A stretch of DNA of 64,000 bases. It comes from BACL21 sp038141525. Lineage in GTDB: Bacteria > Bacteroidota > Bacteroidia > Flavobacteriales > Flavobacteriaceae. Positions 1 to 9,725 of the stretch are shown here, in pieces. The position numbers and the translations under genes are program-made. The notes below the pieces were generated by a model, which saw nothing but the letters and a program-made list of their open reading frames with translations, searched no databases and had not been told where the DNA came from. Each line of letters opens with the position of its first letter. Within the stretch, counting starts at the first letter, position 1. The DNA is taken from NCBI GenBank assembly GCA_038141525.1, contig JAYQIF010000004.1:186001-250000 (forward strand). Direction: 5' to 3'.

Positions 1-535
1 TTGAAGCAGCCATGATTGCCGCTAACATCCCGGCTAATTTAAATCGCGATGTCTTTGGTTTTGAGACGTGGCGTGACTTTGATGTGGATCTATACGAGAC
101 TATTGAAGAGGCGTTAATTAAGCGTATTCGTGAGGTCCCTATAAAAATAATGGGATTGGATCGTGATGCGCGTACACTGAGCAAGGCCAAGGCCAATATT
201 AAGGCTGCAAACTTATCGGACTTCATTCAAGTGGAGCATCGAGATTTCTTTGGTAGTGAAAAACCCAGTGATCGCTATTGGCATTTAGTGTTTAATCCGC
301 CTTATGATGAGCGACTGAGCCTAGACGACGTGGCTGAGTTTTACAGTAACATTGGCAACACGCTCAAACGCGGCTATCCCGGAAGTCAGGCTTGGCTGAT
401 TACGTCGAATGAAGAGGCGTTAAAATCTGTGGGGCTTAGACCGTCGAAAAAATAAAAGTCTATAACGGTAAACTCCCGGCTAAATTTGTGCAGTACCAAA
501 TGTATCAGGGCAGCAAAAAAGCGAGTAAACAATAA
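1..535 (+). CDS. RlmL-like rRNA methyltransferase, C-terminal part (5' end outside window, frameshifted)
   Basis: This is the C-terminal part of a THUMP-type class I SAM-dependent RNA methyltransferase, the family of RlmL, which makes m2G in 23S rRNA. Visible are the conserved EAAMIAANIPA stretch, a W-x-DFD stretch, the acidic end of a SAM-binding strand (MGLDRD) and the catalytic motif NPPY. The 5' end lies upstream of the window. The frame stops early at 453-455. Adding one A to the run at 446-451 restores a tail reading through VYNGKLPAKFVQYQMYQG to a TAA at 533-535, so the gene most likely ends at 535. Family assignment is good, but the exact target nucleotide is inferred. Confidence 0.8.
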
Positions 536-546
536 TAAACTCATGC

Positions 547-1382
547 TTAGCGCTTTAAAACGGGAATAAAATAGGTGAGTGTATAACCGTAACCCACCCA
601 AAAGGCACTAAAATCATTGGTTTTGTTGAATCCAGGAATCACCAAATTGGCAAAATTCGCCGGCTCGTCCTCGTGGAGTAAATGCTTGAGTTGCAAATTC
701 AGAGACAAGTAAAGATTAGACCATAATTCGGTTTTGATGGCCAAAATAAACTCTACCCAACCCGCCGTGAGTCCTGAATAATCGACATTATCTTCACGAA
801 TACTGCTGGGAAAAGTCGGGTTAGTGGTATAAACAGGGTAGCGCAGTAGTGTGTTTGTAAAGGAGCTCAATCCATAACGCAGGCCTGTGGTGATGCCGTT
901 ATTCATACCGACCCAGTTGCGATAGGCGTTAAAATCCGCCCCGATTTTAAGATAACTACCATTGATTTGGGCTTCTAGATTTTGCTCGGACCAAAGTCGC
1001 TCTTCATAGCCGAGTTCAGCGGCGGCATAAAAACGCTTGCTAAAGCGCAAATCGCCCACTATTTCGAAGCCAGAGTAATTCTGATCAAAAGCCGTGCGCA
1101 GCAGTTTAGAGAGATCCCCACCGATGCGTAAACCATAGGCCGTTAGTTGGGCAGGATCCAGGGGAGGTTCCATATCCTGGGTTACGCTATCAGCGGCTTG
1201 TAATGTTAGGGTTTGCTCAGAGTTATTCTCGAGTCGATCTTTGGGCAAGGTTCCCTCGTAAAGCACCTCTTGCTCTATACTTTGTTGCGGACTTTTTGCC
1301 CTGAATTCTGCTCCAATTCTTGAGCAAAACCAGTAATCCCCGACAGCAGACTAATGATAAATATACATGTGTACAGACGCAT
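547..1382 (-). CDS. DUF6048 family outer-membrane beta-barrel protein (frameshifted)
   Basis: A predicted exported beta-barrel protein of a lineage-restricted flavobacterial family with no known function. The body (547-1266) is rich in alternating aromatic strands and ends in an aromatic/basic C-terminus typical of barrels. The true N-terminus is in another frame: ATG at 1382 reads MRLYTCIFIISLLSGITGFAQ, a clear signal peptide. One A missing from the run at 1293-1297 separates the two halves. Repair gives about 278 residues. The start overlaps the end of the upstream lipoprotein gene by 32 bases, suggesting translational coupling. It is the last gene of the rlmD unit. Confidence 0.75.
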
Positions 1383-1845
1383 CTTCTACAGTTGGGGTGA
1401 GTAATTCTATATCGCGAATCCAGCTTAGCGGAGTTTGGTCGGATTCAAAAGCCATGTTGGTATAAATTGTCTTAAACGCGCAGGCGCGGTTCACGTACTG
1501 ATCCTGACGTTGGTAAAACAAATCAAGGGTGACAACATTTTGATTCTCGGCTGAACTGGCCTCACTGATCAAATAAAACATACTTTGATCGGCCTCAGTA
1601 TCTAAAGGCAAAGCCACGGTAACGTCAGAAATCCCAGAATAAACAAAGGTACTGTCTGTGTCGCGTAATCTAACGGCCAAATCACTGGTAGATTTGGGGG
1701 TAACGCGGTCGGTATAATCCAAAAATTCAACCGTCAGTAGGGGCGTGGTTGGTGTTTCTCCACTACACAAGTCATCTTTGGTACAGGACCAAAGGACCAG
1801 AGTTAGGGCCAAAACAGGGATTACTAAATAAAACCAACGCTTCAT
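1351..1845 (-). CDS. DUF6452 family lipoprotein
   Basis: A 164-residue predicted lipoprotein. A hydrophobic signal runs from residue 4 to 20 and ends in a lipobox LVLWSC with Cys21 as the lipidated residue, followed by TKDD, so an outer-membrane location is likely. The remainder looks like a small beta-rich domain with several conserved cysteines (Cys27 and one in RACAF). It lies 20 bases after rlmD and overlaps the following barrel-protein gene. The same order rlmD-lipoprotein-barrel is recalled from other Flavobacteriaceae, which suggests the last two act together at the envelope. Function unknown. Confidence 0.8.
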   Translation of the reverse strand: MKRWFYLVIPVLALTLVLWSCTKDDLCSGETPTTPLLTVEFLDYTDRVTPKSTSDLAVRLRDTDSTFVYSGISDVTVALPLDTEADQSMFYLISEASSAENQNVVTLDLFYQRQDQYVNRACAFKTIYTNMAFESDQTPLSWIRDIELLTPTVEDASVHMYIYH

Positions 1846-1865
1846 TGAGCTTTGTTTTCTTTCAA

Positions 1866-3277
1866 TTATTGGATTTTCTCTAAAAGTACAACATTTTCCA
1901 CATGATGGGTCTGTGGGAACATGTCTACGGCTCGGGATTTTACCACGCGGTAATGATCTTTCATAAGTGCAAGGTCTCTAGCCTGAGTGGCGCTATTACA
2001 ACTGAGATAGACGATGCGAGCGGGCCCCAAAGCGAGGAGTTGATCGACAACCGATTTGTGCATGCCGTCTCGTGGGGGATCCGTAATCACCACATCGGCT
2101 TTACCGTGGGTAGTGATAAATTCCTCATTAAACAGCTCTTTCATATCACCCACAAAAAATTGAGCGTTGTCAATTTTGTTGCGCTGAGCATTTTCTTTGG
2201 CGGCTTGTATGGCATCAGGAACGGCCTCGATGCCAACGACCCATTTGGCCTTATCGGCAATATACTGAGCAATTGTTCCCGTGCCGGTATACAAATCATA
2301 AACACCTTGATCACCCGTTAGCCCCGAAAATTCTTTTACAATATTATAGAGGCCAATCGCTTGCTTAGAATTAGTTTGATAAAAGGACTTTGCATTGATG
2401 CGAAATCGCAAATTCCCCATGGCTTCTTCGATATAGTCCTTGCCGTGAAACACTTCAACATCCTGATCGTAGAGTGTGTCGTTAGCCTTTTGATTAATTA
2501 CATAAAGAAGGAGTTTACCTCGGGGAAGGCTTCAGCAACGGATTGTAGAAGTTGGTCTCTAAGCTTGCCTGGATCCTCATAAAACTGAATCAGCACCATC
2601 CACTGACCGAGAGTCGTGTTGCGCAGCATCAAGGTGCGTAAATGCCCGGTTTGGGCGCGAGGATCAAAAAAGATTAAACCCAGTTCTTGGGCCTTATGCT
2701 TGATAAAGTCACGTATTTCATTACCCTTAGTATCTTGCAGGTGACACTGCTCAAGGTCTAAGATTTTATCCCAGTATCCTGGAATGTGAAAACCCAAAGC
2801 ATTTCTATTGTCGATAACCTGATCAGACTCAATTTGGGCTCTGGTCAACCATTTTTGATTACTGAAAGAGTACTCCATTTTATTGCGGTAATAAAACTGC
2901 TCCGGAGCGGCTAGAATAGGCAACACCTGTTCAGGGGTTATTCCTCCTATTCGTTGCAAGTGGTCCTGTACCTCTTTGTTTTTATAAAACAATTGCTTTT
3001 GGTAATCCATATGCTGCCACTTGCACCCCCCACAAACCCCAAAATGCGGGCATACGGCAGGCACACGATCTTTAGAATACTCATGAAATTCAATAGCAGT
3101 GGCTTCGAAATAAGCCTTTCGCTTTTTGGTAGTTTGCACCGTGACAACATCCCCTGGAATCGCATTATTGATAAATAATACACGGCCATCTGGGGCTTTA
3201 GCTACAGACTTCCCCTTGGCTCCCGCGTCCAGCACGCGAACCTGGGTAAATATTTTTCTAGTTGATCGTCGACCCAT
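1866..3277 (-). CDS. rlmD: 23S rRNA (uracil-5-)-methyltransferase RlmD (frameshifted)
   Basis: RlmD/RumA-type enzyme that makes m5U in 23S rRNA using SAM. The N-terminal part has a TRAM-like region (VAKAPDGRVLFINNAIPGDV) and the iron-sulfur cysteines CPHFGVCGGCKWQH. The C-terminal part has the SAM motif DLYTGTGTIA, the motif ITDPPRDGMH and the catalytic-cysteine region VYLSCNSATQARDL. The chosen start is ATG 3277 (MGRRSTRKIF), the usual family start; the longer frame upstream has no support. The frame breaks at 2510-2512, where one G is missing on the plus strand. Repair gives 470 residues, normal for the family. A good promoter lies directly upstream. Confidence 0.92.
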
Positions 3278-3281
3278 AGGA

Positions 3282-3315
3282 CAAAAGTAGTTTCTTTCGA
3301 AGAATTTCAGTGCAA
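3282..3315 (-). promoter_or_regulatory. Bacteroidota-type promoter of rlmD
   Basis: On the minus strand TTTTG (TTG at 3313-3315) is followed after 23 bases by TACTTTTG at 3282-3289. This matches the Bacteroidota pattern TTG-N(17-23)-TAnnTTTG. The predicted transcription start falls at or next to the rlmD ATG (3277), implying a leaderless or nearly leaderless mRNA. Confidence 0.6.
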
Positions 3316-3387
3316 AATTCATTATTTTGCAAATCAAGTATGTCCCGGCATATTTGAGATTTTTCAACCCTTTAAGCACTATATAAA

Positions 3388-4664
3388 ATGCAAGAGCGGC
3401 AATCCACTAACGCACAGACTTATATCGATTTAGAAGATCGCTACGGCGCTCATAATTATCATCCACTGCCCGTGGTTTTGGAAAAAGGCCAGGGGGTATA
3501 TGTTTGGGATGTAGACGGTAAAAAGTATTATGATTTTCTTTCGGCTTATTCCGCGGTTAATCAAGGGCACTGCCACCCAAAAATCGTCAATGCCCTCACT
3601 GAACAAAGTGAGCAGTTGACTTTGACCTCACGTGCGTTTTACAATAATGTTTTAGGTCATTACGAAATTATATGTCCGAATATTTCAAATTTGACATGGT
3701 ATTGCCTATGAATACAGGCGCTGAAGCCGTTGAAACTGCCGTTAAGATTGCACGACGTTGGGCCTATGAGAAAAAAGGTATTCCAGAGAATCAGGCACAG
3801 ATTGTCGTTTGTAAAAACAACTTTCACGGGCGCACAACCACAGTAATTTCTTTTTCTAATGATGAAGGCGCCAAGAAAAATTTTGGCCCGTTTACTGCTG
3901 GATTTATTCAAGTACCCTACAGCGATGAGGCATCTCTCGAAGAAGTCTTTAAAGCTAATCCTAATGTTGCAGCATTTCTTGTGGAACCCATTCAAGGGGA
4001 GGCCGGAGTTTATGTACCCGCTGAAGGGTTTTTAGCAAAAGCGCGCGCGCTGTGTGAGACGCACAATATTCTTATGATTTGCGATGAGATACAAACAGGA
4101 ATTGCCCGTACGGGTAAATTACTGGCCTCTTGTGGTAATTGTAGCTGTCCTAATCGCGATTGCAGCGATACGCCTGAAGTTAAACCAGATATTTTAATTC
4201 TAGGAAAAGCCATCAGTGGAGGCGCATATCCTGTTTCGGCGGTACTGGCCAACAAACCGATTATGGAAGTGATCACCCCAGGATCACATGGATCCACCTT
4301 CGGGGGCAACCCAGTTGCCGCAAAAGTGGCTATGGCAGCACTAGATGTAGTTAGAGAAGAGCGCCTGGCAGAAAATGCAGACAAACTAGGCAACTTGTTC
4401 AGAACACTGATGCAGGAGTACATCGATAAGTCTAATATCGTACGTTTAGTCCGTGGAAAAGGTCTTTTAAATGCTATTGTGATTAATGATGCGGAAGAAA
4501 GTGATACGGCCTGGAACATATGCATGCGTCTGAGAGATCATGGGCTTTTGGCCAAACCAACCCATGGCAACATCATCAGATTCGCACCTCCGCTGGTCAT
4601 GAATGAAACTCAGCTTAGGGAATGTGTGGACATTATTGTCAAAACGCTAAAGGAATTTGAATAA
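3388..4664 (+). CDS. rocD: Ornithine--oxo-acid aminotransferase (frameshifted)
   Basis: A class III PLP-dependent aminotransferase that converts ornithine and 2-oxoglutarate to glutamate semialdehyde and glutamate in arginine/proline metabolism. Visible are PMNTGAEAVETA, the NNFHGRTT motif, VEPIQGEAGVYVP, the ICDEIQTGIARTGK motif and the PLP lysine in LILGKAISGG. An insert with CGNCSCPNRDC is recalled from flavobacterial homologues and may bind metal. The frame breaks at 3665-3667, where one A is missing, between residues YE and the MSEYFKFDMVL stretch. Repair gives 425 residues, normal length. A strong hairpin terminator follows directly. Confidence 0.92.
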
Positions 4665-4693
4665 AAAAGACCGCCAATTGGCGGTCTTTTTGC
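4665..4693. terminator. Intrinsic bidirectional terminator
   Basis: An inverted repeat, AAAAAGACCGCC-AATT-GGCGGTCTTTTT, lies immediately after the rocD stop and 30 bases from the end of the convergent gene. The arms pair perfectly over 12 bases and give a U-tract on either strand, so it can serve both genes. Confidence 0.9.
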
Positions 4694-4721
4694 ATTATAA
4701 TTAATTGAAAAACGGAACTGC

Positions 4722-6587
4722 TTAACGATTCATGACGGACATCTTGTAAGAGACAACACCGTCATTTTCGGTTACTAAACGAACCATATAAACTCCGTCG
4801 GCAAAATTATAGGTAGGGAAGGAGTAGCGAGAGGCTGATCCTAATCCATAGTTGTAATACACTAATTTGCCCGACATATCATAAATATTCACTTCATCAA
4901 CTTTGTACATTTCTGGATTAGCAACTTCTAATTGCTTGGCCTTATTATCTTGAACAAAGTCAAAGTCATCTGCCACAACACTGCGCTCATCTGGATGACC
5001 TGGATCTTCTTCTGGCTCATCTTCAAAAACGATAAAGAAACGATTCTCGTAGGTGCCGGCCGGCAAGGTGAGCTGAGCGGTAACCCCATTACCAATACTG
5101 CTGCTTTCTCCCATAATCGGATAGCGCATATTGTCTTGAGTATCTAACAAGAGTACTCTGTGGTAAGGTACATTGAGCTCTTCGGCCGCTTTAATACGAA
5201 CACGACCCTGCTGTTCAAGCTTGAACGCAATTGGGATGCTCATGTTCATGGAGAAGGGCACAGACTGAATTACTAAATTCTTTTGACCTTGTCCATTTCC
5301 ATCGTCTTGTATATTGAAATAAGCTTCTTTTTGACCTCCATCCATCGGATGTGGTGCATCACCACCGCGATCAAATCCTAACGAAGCACGTTCGTGATAA
5401 TTCAAGATCATATCACGATAATGAGAATAATCATCAAAAATTACGTGAAAACGTGTCATTGAACGATTATTATTTTCTGGGTTTCTAAATACTGAAGTAG
5501 CGCCCTCCTTAACATAAACCCGGTGTGCATTTTTAAAAGTTGCGGTTCCATTACCCGTAGCAGTACCAGTACCATCCCCATCGCGCTTAAGAATCAAACC
5601 TTGGCCTATTGGAGCATACCGTCTAGCAACATCTTCACCGTAAGCTCCAGTACTTGTTGTGGCATTACCAACATTGGCATAGTTCATAAAAGTGGGGACA
5701 GTGTACTGACCTTCCCCGTCAATACCAGGAATCCATGTTCCGTACCCTCCTTTATTGTCCACGTAATAATGAGAATTTACGGTACGATCCTCATCCCAAT
5801 ACATAATAGCAGAAACACCATCATTATCGGAATCGTTAAAAAATGCTGTAAGATCTAATGCTGAATGTTAAGGATTTCCAGCCAGGGTTACAGCGCCTTC
5901 TGCTGAAGCGAGGTCTACAACTATATCTCCACTGTTAGCTCGGCCACGAAATTCATAGAATTGATTGTTAGTATCCACATTATACGTGCCCCCAGTAGTC
6001 ACATTTGTTCCTTTCATGGTGAAACCATATCCCGGAGCAACCGTTCCTGTGCTCCCTAAATAAGCCCAAGACTGGGTGGCGGTATTAAATTTGTACAACC
6101 ATGCAGTCGAAATACTGAGTGGTGCTCGATCCACATAATCGATGCCACTTTCACCCGAACCATTCCATGATCCAGTAAAACCTGAACTCTCTGCAGTAAT
6201 ATTGGAATCTCCTGGTTTAAAAATTTGACTAGCTAGTGCAAAATTATTAGACACATCTGCTGAAGCAACAGGTGTACTCCAAAAATTGTAATCATACGAA
6301 TCAGAATTACTGTCTTGATAAACAGAAATAAAGCCCGTGCCATCGTTTGCTGTACTCTGACTTGCTCCCTGTACCAATTGAGCATCATCGCGCAAATAAA
6401 TACCTGCCTTGGCATCAGCGGTACTTCCTAAGGCCTTTGTCACAGATATATCGTCTGCTACGTAGAGTACATTATCCGATACGTAAAGGTAAGTTTCTGA
6501 ATCTCCATCTTGCTTAACGGTAAGTTGTGCAAAGGCGGAAGTGGCTGCAAATAAGCCGAGTAATGATAGAAATTTATTCATATCCAT
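4722..6587 (-). CDS. Secreted protein with T9SS type A sorting domain (in-frame stop)
   Basis: A predicted cell-surface or secreted protein exported by Sec and then the type IX system. It starts with a signal peptide (NKFLSLLGLFAATSAFAQ; ATG 6587 or 6581). The last 80 or so residues form a T9SS sorting domain: VDEVNIYDMSGKLVYYN, then DGVYMVRLVTENDGVVSYKMSV. The middle has DNDGVSAIMYWDE and an FSMNMSIPIAFKL stretch, with no recognisable enzyme motif. A TAA at 5868-5870 interrupts GNP-stop-HSALDL; the frame on both sides is the same. Homologous proteins usually have GNPY/P there, so a TAC or TAT changed to TAA is likely. Function unknown. Confidence 0.75.
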
Positions 6588-6634
6588 CTGAATTTTATAA
6601 GTTAAACCCGAAGGTTTATTTGGGGTTATTGCTA

Positions 6635-6642
6635 CAAAAATA
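6635..6642 (-). promoter_or_regulatory. Putative -7 element of the T9SS protein gene
   Basis: TATTTTTG on the minus strand matches TAnnTTTG and lies about 50 bases upstream of the start. No TTG was found at the usual spacing. Confidence 0.4.
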
Positions 6643-6805
6643 GCTAAAAAATATGATTATTTACCCATTAGACGTAAGTATTTTCTGATAGCATTAGCCT
6701 TAATCATTTGTTAACACACGACTTACGGCATAATTAAACCCCGAGTAAAACCAATATTCACAAATAAAAATGTTCGGTGCATAACTTAATATTTTCAGTT
6801 TAAAT

Positions 6806-6813
6806 TAACTTTG
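6806..6813 (+). promoter_or_regulatory. Putative -7 element of the Smr gene
   Basis: TAACTTTG matches TAnnTTTG and would give a leader of about 75 bases. No clear -33 TTG at the usual spacing. Confidence 0.4.
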
Positions 6814-6894
6814 AAATCTCTAACACTGAGTTACAAATACAGGAGTTTACCGATAAGTGACGATGTTATTGAGTAGCTACCGATAAATTAATTT

Positions 6895-7446
6895 ATGTCG
6901 ACTGTAAGTATAAAAATTGGGGATCATGTCTCTGCGACAAACGAGGACCTATCAGGGATAGTCATTTCTGTTGGCGCTGAAATTACAATTGAAACAACAG
7001 AGGGTTTTCCTATTAAATTTGCCCCAGAAGATTTGGTCGTTGAACCGAAGAAATGGTTAGCTCCCCAAGACTTACGCGGAATATCTGAGAAAATAAATCA
7101 GGACAGTGGTATAAAAAAACCCAAGAAAAGGCCTACAGGTAAGAAATCAGGGGTTCCACCGATGATTGTCGATTTACACATCGAAAAACTGGTGAAGCAT
7201 CCTGGTCGACTTGAGCCTTGGCAAATATTAAATTTTCAATTGGACTCTGCCAAAAATCAACTCGAGTGGGCCCTTAACAAAAGAAAGCAGCGTATAATTT
7301 TCATACATGGTATTGGAGAAGGGGTGCTTAAGGCAGAACTTGAAACTTTACTGAGACGTTACCAGGAGATAAGGTTTTACCCGGCAAACCCAGCAGAGTT
7401 CGGTGCTGGGGCTATTGAGGTTTATCGATTACAAAACCCCAAATAG
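6895..7446 (+). CDS. Smr domain protein with N-terminal DUF2027-type domain
   Basis: A 183-residue protein. The N-terminal 50 residues form a small beta domain (VSIKIGDHVSATNEDLSGIVISVG) resembling the KOW/DUF2027 region. A basic linker (KKPKKRPTGKKS) follows. The C-terminal half is an Smr domain, with the start motif VDLHIEKL and the core HGIGEGVLKAEL. Smr domains bind or nick DNA or act on RNA. The mutS2 gene of this window (36126-38371) ends in a KOW-like domain without an Smr domain, so this stand-alone protein might supply the activity in trans; that is inference. It is a single gene with its own promoter. Confidence 0.8.
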   Translation: MSTVSIKIGDHVSATNEDLSGIVISVGAEITIETTEGFPIKFAPEDLVVEPKKWLAPQDLRGISEKINQDSGIKKPKKRPTGKKSGVPPMIVDLHIEKLVKHPGRLEPWQILNFQLDSAKNQLEWALNKRKQRIIFIHGIGEGVLKAELETLLRRYQEIRFYPANPAEFGAGAIEVYRLQNPK

Positions 7447-7500
7447 ATTTTGTTGCTGAGCTAGTTGATGTCGCATTAAGAATCCCTAGAAAAAAGGCGA

Positions 7501-8415
7501 TTACTCCCGAACAGGGTTCTGCACAACCGTACTGGTTAAAAAATTTGGCAGTGACCCCATAAAAAGTATCTCTTTGATCACCTCGCTGCCTGAAGCCGTA
7601 AGCACTAAATCCAATAAAGTCAAATCGATGCTGCTGACCACTTGATAACTGTGCTCGCGATACAGAGGTTGTACCGTGCTTTGGGCCACGGAGTCGTTTA
7701 AGTAATCAGGACCGACATTTGGATCTGTAAAGTCATTAGTGGGGTCTAAATCTCCGTTTAAATCCTCGTCGATGGTCAGTACGCCATCACCATCATCATC
7801 ATTGTCCAAATAATTAGGGATTCCATCTTCATCCGTATCGAGTGGATTGGTGAGCGGATTATCGTCTCCGTCTGCATTGAATACATCGAGTTCAAAAGCG
7901 GTCGGAACATTATCACCATCGTCATCAAAATCGATATAATCAAAAAGACCATCATTATCCGTATCTAGATCTAGAGGTAATTCATCATCCGTTCCAATAC
8001 CGTCCAAATCGTCCTCATTGACCACCACTAATAATTCAGCGCGTCCAGAGGCGGCAAGATACTCCTCGATTACCGTAGGGTTTGTCGGGGGTATCGCAGA
8101 ACAAAAATATTCGGGTTCTGCGGTATTGTCAAAAATTCTGTAGGTTACATTATTGGTGTTTCCAGCGAGCTCATAACTCAAAATGCCGGCGTTCAGTAAG
8201 TCACTTAAATTAACACTCAAATCAGCCAATACAGCCTCAGTCCCTGAACTGTTCCGTACATAAAAAAGCACACTTTGATCCGTGTCACAGTACGAAAGTG
8301 CCTGACCTTCAAAATCAAAGGACTGTACAGCCACATCTCCATCGTCACACGACATAAAGATCAGCAGACCAAAGAGCACCATAAAAACCAATCTCGGTAA
8401 AGAAAATCTTTTCAT
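7501..8415 (-). CDS. Lipoprotein with thrombospondin type 3-like calcium repeats
   Basis: A 304-residue predicted surface lipoprotein. The signal peptide ends in a lipobox LIFMSC (Cys23) followed by DDGD. Residues 130-240 hold repeated acidic loops of the form D-x-D-x-DG (LDTDNDGLFDYIDFDDDGD, LDTDEDGIPNYLDNDDDGD), typical of calcium-binding thrombospondin type 3 repeats. The N-terminal 110 residues and the last 60 match nothing I recognise. No enzymatic motif is seen. It stands alone between the Smr gene (convergent, 54-base gap) and the divergent cysteine desulfurase. A structural or adhesive role is inferred. Confidence 0.8.
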   Translation of the reverse strand: MKRFSLPRLVFMVLFGLLIFMSCDDGDVAVQSFDFEGQALSYCDTDQSVLFYVRNSSGTEAVLADLSVNLSDLLNAGILSYELAGNTNNVTYRIFDNTAEPEYFCSAIPPTNPTVIEEYLAASGRAELLVVVNEDDLDGIGTDDELPLDLDTDNDGLFDYIDFDDDGDNVPTAFELDVFNADGDDNPLTNPLDTDEDGIPNYLDNDDDGDGVLTIDEDLNGDLDPTNDFTDPNVGPDYLNDSVAQSTVQPLYREHSYQVVSSIDLTLLDLVLTASGSEVIKEILFMGSLPNFLTSTVVQNPVRE

Positions 8416-8450
8416 AAAAGCAAAGTAACAGATAATGAATAAAATGATAG

Positions 8451-8479
8451 TTGGTTATTGGCTGAATATTTTATTTTTG
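8451..8479 (+). promoter_or_regulatory. Bacteroidota-type promoter of the cysteine desulfurase gene
   Basis: TTG at 8451-8453, an 18-base spacer and TATTTTTG at 8472-8479 match TTG-N(17-23)-TAnnTTTG. The implied leader before ATG 8498 is about 12 bases. Confidence 0.6.
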
Positions 8480-8497
8480 GAAATCAAATAAAGACTC

Positions 8498-9652
8498 ATG
8501 CCAAAGGTATATTTGGATAACGCGGCAACCACAGCGGTAAGACCAGAGGTGGTAGCAATTATGAGCGAGGTATTGCAGAATGAATACGGCAATCCTTCTT
8601 CGACACACAATATCGGCCAATCTTCTAAGGCCATTCTGGAGCAATGCAGGAAAGATATTGCCAAACAATTTAATGCCCATCCTGGTGAGATTATTTTCAC
8701 TTCTGGTGGTACAGAGGCTGATAATTTGGTGCTCAGGGGTGCGGTTCGTGATTTAGGAACACAGGTACTCATTACCAGCCCCATTGAACATCACGCGGTA
8801 TTGCACACGGCTGAAGCGTTGGCTGATGAATTCAACATTACTTTAGAATTGGTAGCCATTGATCAAACAGGGGCGGTTGACTTAGCCCACTTAGAAGACT
8901 TACTTAAAAAACACGAAGGCCACAAAATACTGGTAAGCCTCATGCACGTGAACAATGAAATTGGGGTGATTCTTCCGCTAAAGCAAGTGGCTGAGATGTG
9001 TAAGCAATATGGGGCATTATTGCATAGTGACACCGTCCAATCCATAGGGCATTACAACCTAGATTTTAGCGATATCCCAGTTGATTTTGCCGCCGTAGCG
9101 GCCCATAAATTTCACGGACCAAAGGGCGTAGGATTTGCGTTTATCAGAAGAGGATCCGGTCTTAATCCCATGATTTTAGGAGGAGGGCAGGAGCGTGGTA
9201 TGCGTGCAGGCACAGAGCCTGTTTATGCCGTCGCTGGAATGACCAAGGCCTTGGAATGTGCCTACGCACATCTCGAAAAAGAGGCGGCCTACGTACTATC
9301 GCTTAAAAAACGTTTTATTGACGGTCTTTCAGCATTACCAGGAGTAAGACTCAACGGCGGTTGCGGGGATTTACAAAACAGCACCTATACTTTGGTCAAT
9401 GTTGGCCTGCCTATTGACGCCGCAAAATCGGCCATGCTCTTATTTCAGCTCGATTTAAGTGGTGTTGCCTGTTCTCAAGGCAGTGCCTGCCAAAGCGGAA
9501 GTAGTGGCGGATCTCATGTATTGCAAGCTTTGGATAAAGTGGGGTTGCCCATGATGCCGAGTCTGCGCTTTTCGTTTTCTATGTTTAATACCCCTGAGGA
9601 TATTGATTTTGCGTTGGAGAGTCTTAAATCGCTGTTGGCGCAGAGTACCTAA
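8498..9652 (+). CDS. Cysteine desulfurase, NifS/IscS type
   Basis: A PLP-dependent enzyme that removes sulfur from cysteine for Fe-S cluster or thio-cofactor synthesis. The 384-residue length is normal for the class V group. Visible are YLDNAATT at the N-terminus, the TSGGTEADN motif (69-76), HVNNEIG (150-156), the PLP lysine Lys204 in AAHKFHGPKG, RAGTEP (236-241) and the active-site cysteine, probably Cys331, in SQGSACQSGS. No scaffold (iscU) or ferredoxin gene lies nearby, so the sulfur acceptor cannot be told from context. It is a single gene with its own promoter. Confidence 0.93.
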   Translation: MPKVYLDNAATTAVRPEVVAIMSEVLQNEYGNPSSTHNIGQSSKAILEQCRKDIAKQFNAHPGEIIFTSGGTEADNLVLRGAVRDLGTQVLITSPIEHHAVLHTAEALADEFNITLELVAIDQTGAVDLAHLEDLLKKHEGHKILVSLMHVNNEIGVILPLKQVAEMCKQYGALLHSDTVQSIGHYNLDFSDIPVDFAAVAAHKFHGPKGVGFAFIRRGSGLNPMILGGGQERGMRAGTEPVYAVAGMTKALECAYAHLEKEAAYVLSLKKRFIDGLSALPGVRLNGGCGDLQNSTYTLVNVGLPIDAAKSAMLLFQLDLSGVACSQGSACQSGSSGGSHVLQALDKVGLPMMPSLRFSFSMFNTPEDIDFALESLKSLLAQST

Positions 9653-9725
9653 CGCTTTTCTATCAGGAAATAAGGCTGGTTTGCAGAGATTTCAGCGATA
9701 AAATAAGCCATGCTGAAAGTGGGTG

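Larger units (their letters stand above)
6588..6894. other. Divergent intergenic region (307 bases)
   Basis: This AT-rich gap separates two divergent genes and contains one TAnnTTTG element for each side (listed separately). I see no ORF, tRNA, clear hairpin or repeat in it. Confidence 0.6.

Noticed and set aside
7880..8010. Repeat or CRISPR-like array
   Set aside because: The repetitive look comes from GAT-rich codons of calcium-binding acidic loops within the lipoprotein gene, without regular spacers.
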